Shown one piece after another: positions 19,395-21,085 of a stretch of DNA of 21,085 bases (positions are counted from its first letter, which is position 1; each line of letters begins with the position of its first letter). Made by a program: the position numbers and the translations under genes. The notes under the pieces are model-generated. The model made no database searches. It was not told the DNA's origin and saw only the letters and a list, made by a program, of their open reading frames with translations. This DNA comes from a virus, in IMG/VR virus record IMGVR_UViG_3300021962_000773, positions 1 to 21,085 of that record. One strand, 5' to 3'.

Positions 19395-19606
19395 AGTTTA
19401 ATCTGCCGGAAGATCATGTTGAATTTGAACTGGCAGTCAATGGTGCTAAAGCACAGGCAGCATTGTGGGAGATGGATCAATGGTTAAGAGCACAGTACAA
19501 GTACATGCCCGATTCTGAATATAGTGAGGACAAGTACAACACATTTGAAAAGTGCCGAGATCATCTCCGGGAGATTATGGTTGAGAATGGCCTAAACTTT
19601 GATTAA
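19379..19606 (+). CDS. small conserved phage protein, 75 aa
   Basis: The protein MEAILKFNLPEDHVEFELAVNGAKAQAALWEMDQWLR with a C-terminal helix YNTFEKCRDHLREIMVENGLNFD matches a pattern (F-NLPED-EF--A-NG----ALW--DQWLR---KY-PD) that I recognise from many Bacteroidota-infecting phages. It looks like an N-terminal strand followed by helices. No function is known to me. Its start overlaps the previous gene by 16 nt and its TAA shares a base with the next ATG (TAATG). Confidence 0.8.
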   Translation: MEAILKFNLPEDHVEFELAVNGAKAQAALWEMDQWLRAQYKYMPDSEYSEDKYNTFEKCRDHLREIMVENGLNFD

Positions 19607-19770
19607 TGAGAATTGAACGCTATACCCAGGCCTACGAGTTTTTTGTAACTCCGTGCATCAAGTACACCTACGATCAGTCCCTGTTTGGATTCTACTGCGT
19701 GGATGTGATCTGGGGGAAGTGGGGATTTTCGGTATCTTGGGGACACAGGAAGAAACTTGACTTCAAATAG
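19606..19770 (+). CDS. small aromatic-rich protein, 54 aa
   Basis: The ORF starts in a TAATG overlap and ends LDFK*. Its second half FGFYCVDVIWGKWGFSVSW resembles FFRVDLWWKGYRIDWL in the 43-residue ORF at 15314, with the F-x-VD-x-x-W core shared. Likely two or three beta strands. No function known. The shared pattern in two otherwise unrelated positions supports both ORFs as real genes. Confidence 0.65.
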   Translation: MRIERYTQAYEFFVTPCIKYTYDQSLFGFYCVDVIWGKWGFSVSWGHRKKLDFK

Positions 19771-19784
19771 CTTCACCGCTATTT
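19765..19784 (+). terminator. weak hairpin after the 54-residue ORF
   Basis: AAATAGC (19765-19771) pairs with GCTATTT (19778-19784), loop TTCACC; the stop codon TAG is in the left arm. Only a short T-rich run follows, so terminator function is uncertain. Confidence 0.4.
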
Positions 19785-19803
19785 ATTCTAAACAATCAAA
19801 ATA

Positions 19804-20391
19804 ATGGCTGACAATTTTGACCTAAAGAAGTTCTTAACTGAGAATAAGCTAACTTCAAACAGTAAAGTAGGAGAACAAGAAATTAACGGAGCCGGCAAAG
19901 TTACTACCGCAGAAAGTAAATCATTCGTTAATGAGGATAAAAAAACACGGTTCGTTGATGACCTTCTTGACAAATGGCAAATAGAATTGGGAGGTACACA
20001 CCCAAACGCACCAAATCGACCCCATTATAGTTTCTTTTTGAGTAAACCTGGAAGAGGATTTTGGACACGATTTGATGGTAAGAAGTATAAAGATATGGAT
20101 TATATTATGTCTTCTACTCGTGAATCAACAATGGACTTGAAAGATAGGTTAAAAGATAAACAATCACCTATTAAATCGGAAAAAGACTTAATGGACTGGG
20201 CTTGGAATAAGCTTAAACAAATGTCCAATGGTAAAGAGCTTGAAGTATCAGGTGAACACGGCAGTGACTCGAAGGATCCAGCTGTTATGATTGGCGACTA
20301 CATTTTCATTTACAGAGGGACATGGGGAACACCGGTAATTAAATACGCCTCTAAGAGTATTTTGAGAAACTTAGGAGTATGGCGCTCATAA
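19804..20391 (+). CDS. hypothetical protein with FDLKKFLTENKLT N-terminal tag, 195 aa
   Basis: The protein starts MADNFDLKKFLTENKLTSNSK, followed by a Ser/Glu/Lys-rich probably disordered stretch to about residue 48, and then a folded part with HYSFFLSKPGRGFWTRFDGKKYKDMDYIM, SEKDLMDWAWNKLKQMSNGKELEVSGEHG, and a basic end KSILRNLGVWRS. I associate the FDLKKFLTENKLT start with proteins of Bacteroidota phages that carry it before unrelated domains, possibly a capsid-targeting or processing signal; that is a recollection, not proof. It has no visible promoter apart from A/T-rich sequence and is followed by a strong terminator. Confidence 0.75.
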   Translation: MADNFDLKKFLTENKLTSNSKVGEQEINGAGKVTTAESKSFVNEDKKTRFVDDLLDKWQIELGGTHPNAPNRPHYSFFLSKPGRGFWTRFDGKKYKDMDYIMSSTRESTMDLKDRLKDKQSPIKSEKDLMDWAWNKLKQMSNGKELEVSGEHGSDSKDPAVMIGDYIFIYRGTWGTPVIKYASKSILRNLGVWRS

Positions 20392-20424
20392 AAGTCTAAA
20401 ACCTTTTTAAAATATTTTTGAATT

Positions 20425-20449
20425 AGGCTTGGATTTCCAAGCCTTTTTT
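20425..20449 (+). terminator. intrinsic terminator after the 195-residue gene
   Basis: AGGCTTGG (20425-20432) pairs with CCAAGCCT (20437-20444), 4-nt loop ATTT, followed by a run of six T residues. It lies 33 nt after the stop and overlaps the -35 element of the next promoter. Confidence 0.88.
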
Positions 20450-20459
20450 CGTATATTTA
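20429..20459 (+). promoter_or_regulatory. host-type promoter TTGGAT-N17-TATATTTA, fused to terminator
   Basis: TTGGAT (20429-20434) lies in the terminator stem and loop; TATATTTA (20452-20459) follows after 17 nt. TTCGTATATTTA is shared with the promoter at 18029-18059. The box ends 18 nt before the ATG at 20478. Confidence 0.6.
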
Positions 20460-20477
20460 GTAAAATAAAATAAGGTT

Positions 20478-20729
20478 ATGACAGAAGACATCTTTGAAAA
20501 ATTAGGATTTGAACGCAACGACGTATCACCTGAACAATCAGGACAGGCTACTCCTTTCCACTACTACACCCTCGACATCGGAGACATCTGCTTTATTAGC
20601 AATGCCAGCGATGAGGCAGAAGAAAAGGGATGGGAATGCTCTATCTTTGACTCTATGACTCTTAAAGTAAAAGGAGCAGGAGATTTGGAAGAACTGGTTA
20701 AGATCGTAATACTACACACCCGTGAATAG
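20478..20729 (+). CDS. hypothetical protein, 83 aa
   Basis: The protein starts MTEDIFEKLGFERNDVSPEQSG and continues with a beta-rich part (HYYTLDIGDICFISNASDE, GWECSIFDSMTLKVKG) and a final helix LEELVKIVILHTRE. The start I-F-x-K-L-G-F-E with later strands is common in short Bacteroidota proteins of unknown function. It is the first gene behind the promoter at 20429 and overlaps the next small ORF by 8 nt (GTGAATAG). Confidence 0.78.
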   Translation: MTEDIFEKLGFERNDVSPEQSGQATPFHYYTLDIGDICFISNASDEAEEKGWECSIFDSMTLKVKGAGDLEELVKIVILHTRE

Positions 20730-20811
20730 TTCGGTATTCCTTGCCATAGTAGTGGTCTTCATATCAGCCTACTTTGTAGGCCTTCACATAGATAAAGCAA
20801 ACAAAAAATGA
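20722..20811 (+). CDS. single-span micropeptide, 29 aa
   Basis: A GTG start inside the end of the previous gene gives MNSSVFLAIVVVFISAYFVG followed by LHIDKANKK, one membrane helix with a basic tail. Its TGA overlaps the next ATG (20808-20811). It fills an otherwise 78-nt gap in a run where every other junction overlaps, which is the main support. Confidence 0.5.
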   Translation: MNSSVFLAIVVVFISAYFVGLHIDKANKK

Positions 20812-21059
20812 ACGAGACTAAGTTCCACCAAATTATTATGTACCTGACCTTCTTCAGTTTAGGAGTGGTACTTTCAGGATTTATGATGAGCCGGGAGATG
20901 TTCCAGGAACTAGTTCTTATGATGCTAGGAGGGATGGTTTTTCTATTTGTCTCCCTTGCATACAATTACATACGCGGTATCGATCACATGCAGGAACATC
21001 ACCCTGACTACAAAGGAGAAGACTTGTTCGATGAGGGGGAAACTGAATCCAAACTTTAA
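20808..21059 (+). CDS. small membrane protein, 83 aa
   Basis: Two predicted membrane helices, about residues 8-26 (IIMYLTFFSLGVVLSGFMM) and 33-54 (ELVLMMLGGMVFLFVSLAYNYI), then an acidic soluble tail DHMQEHHPDYKGEDLFDEGETES. The start overlaps the upstream micropeptide as ATGA. No function recognised. A hairpin 8 nt after the stop suggests the end of the transcription unit. Confidence 0.75.
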   Translation: MNETKFHQIIMYLTFFSLGVVLSGFMMSREMFQELVLMMLGGMVFLFVSLAYNYIRGIDHMQEHHPDYKGEDLFDEGETESKL

Positions 21060-21067
21060 GTTTAGGT

Positions 21068-21083
21068 CCGGAAAGTATTCCGG
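21068..21083 (+). terminator. hairpin at window end, possible terminator (truncated)
   Basis: CCGGAA (21068-21073) pairs with TTCCGG (21078-21083), loop AGTA. The window stops 2 nt later, so a T-tract cannot be checked. Confidence 0.5.
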
Positions 21084-21085
21084 CT

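Noticed and set aside
1-21085. tRNA, rRNA, CRISPR array or insertion sequence
   Set aside because: I saw no cloverleaf with CCA-compatible stem, no regularly spaced repeats of CRISPR type, and no transposase or terminal inverted repeats. Coding density leaves no gap above about 65 nt apart from promoter and terminator joints.

Overview
The window is a stretch of a large tailed-phage genome of the T4-like (contractile-tail) type. All genes I can support lie on the + strand, are tightly packed, and often overlap as ATGA or TAATG. Low G+C, A-rich leaders with little Shine-Dalgarno signal, TATATTAG/TATATTTA promoter boxes, and small-protein families that I associate with Bacteroidota phages suggest a phage (or prophage remnant) of a Bacteroidota host, probably flavobacterial. 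This host assignment is an inference.

Layout. 1-1600: the end of an unrecognised gene, a 40-residue ORF, a gene that aligns by eye with T4 gp62 (clamp-loader small subunit), and an unknown 215-residue gene. 1639-4000: a membrane protein made of an exact 65-residue duplication, then a 649-residue protein whose middle resembles T4 neck protein gp14, with extra N-terminal, Cys-rich and LamG-like parts. 4029-9463: the morphogenesis core: small terminase (gp16), large terminase (gp17), tail sheath (gp18) and tail tube (gp19), followed by a strong terminator. 9558-13252: a ribbon-helix-helix-like regulator, a gp26-like baseplate/tail-assembly protein whose stop codon sits on a CUU-UAA site ahead of a +1-frame extension, and a tape-measure-like protein built from ~67-residue hydrophobic repeats. 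13300-14091: three small genes, one a membrane-anchored coiled coil.

14076-21085 is an accessory region: a SAM methyltransferase, an RmlC sugar epimerase, small membrane proteins, a zinc ribbon, the two halves of a T4-type polynucleotide kinase/phosphatase as separate genes, a higher-G+C gene with possible primase-like features, three tandem paralogs of a MKQTAVEW family, and a chain of tiny overlapping ORFs. 

Two promoter vocabularies divide the window. Structural genes are preceded 24-40 nt upstream by GATATATAA-like boxes, reminiscent of T4 late promoters. Accessory genes are preceded by TATATTAG/TATATTTA boxes with a -35-like element exactly 17 nt upstream. Several of those promoters sit directly on the hairpin of the preceding terminator. 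The most interesting single signals are the probable programmed frameshift at 10715-10720, the split RNA-repair enzyme, the repeat-built tape measure, the decorated neck protein and the shared promoter cassettes.
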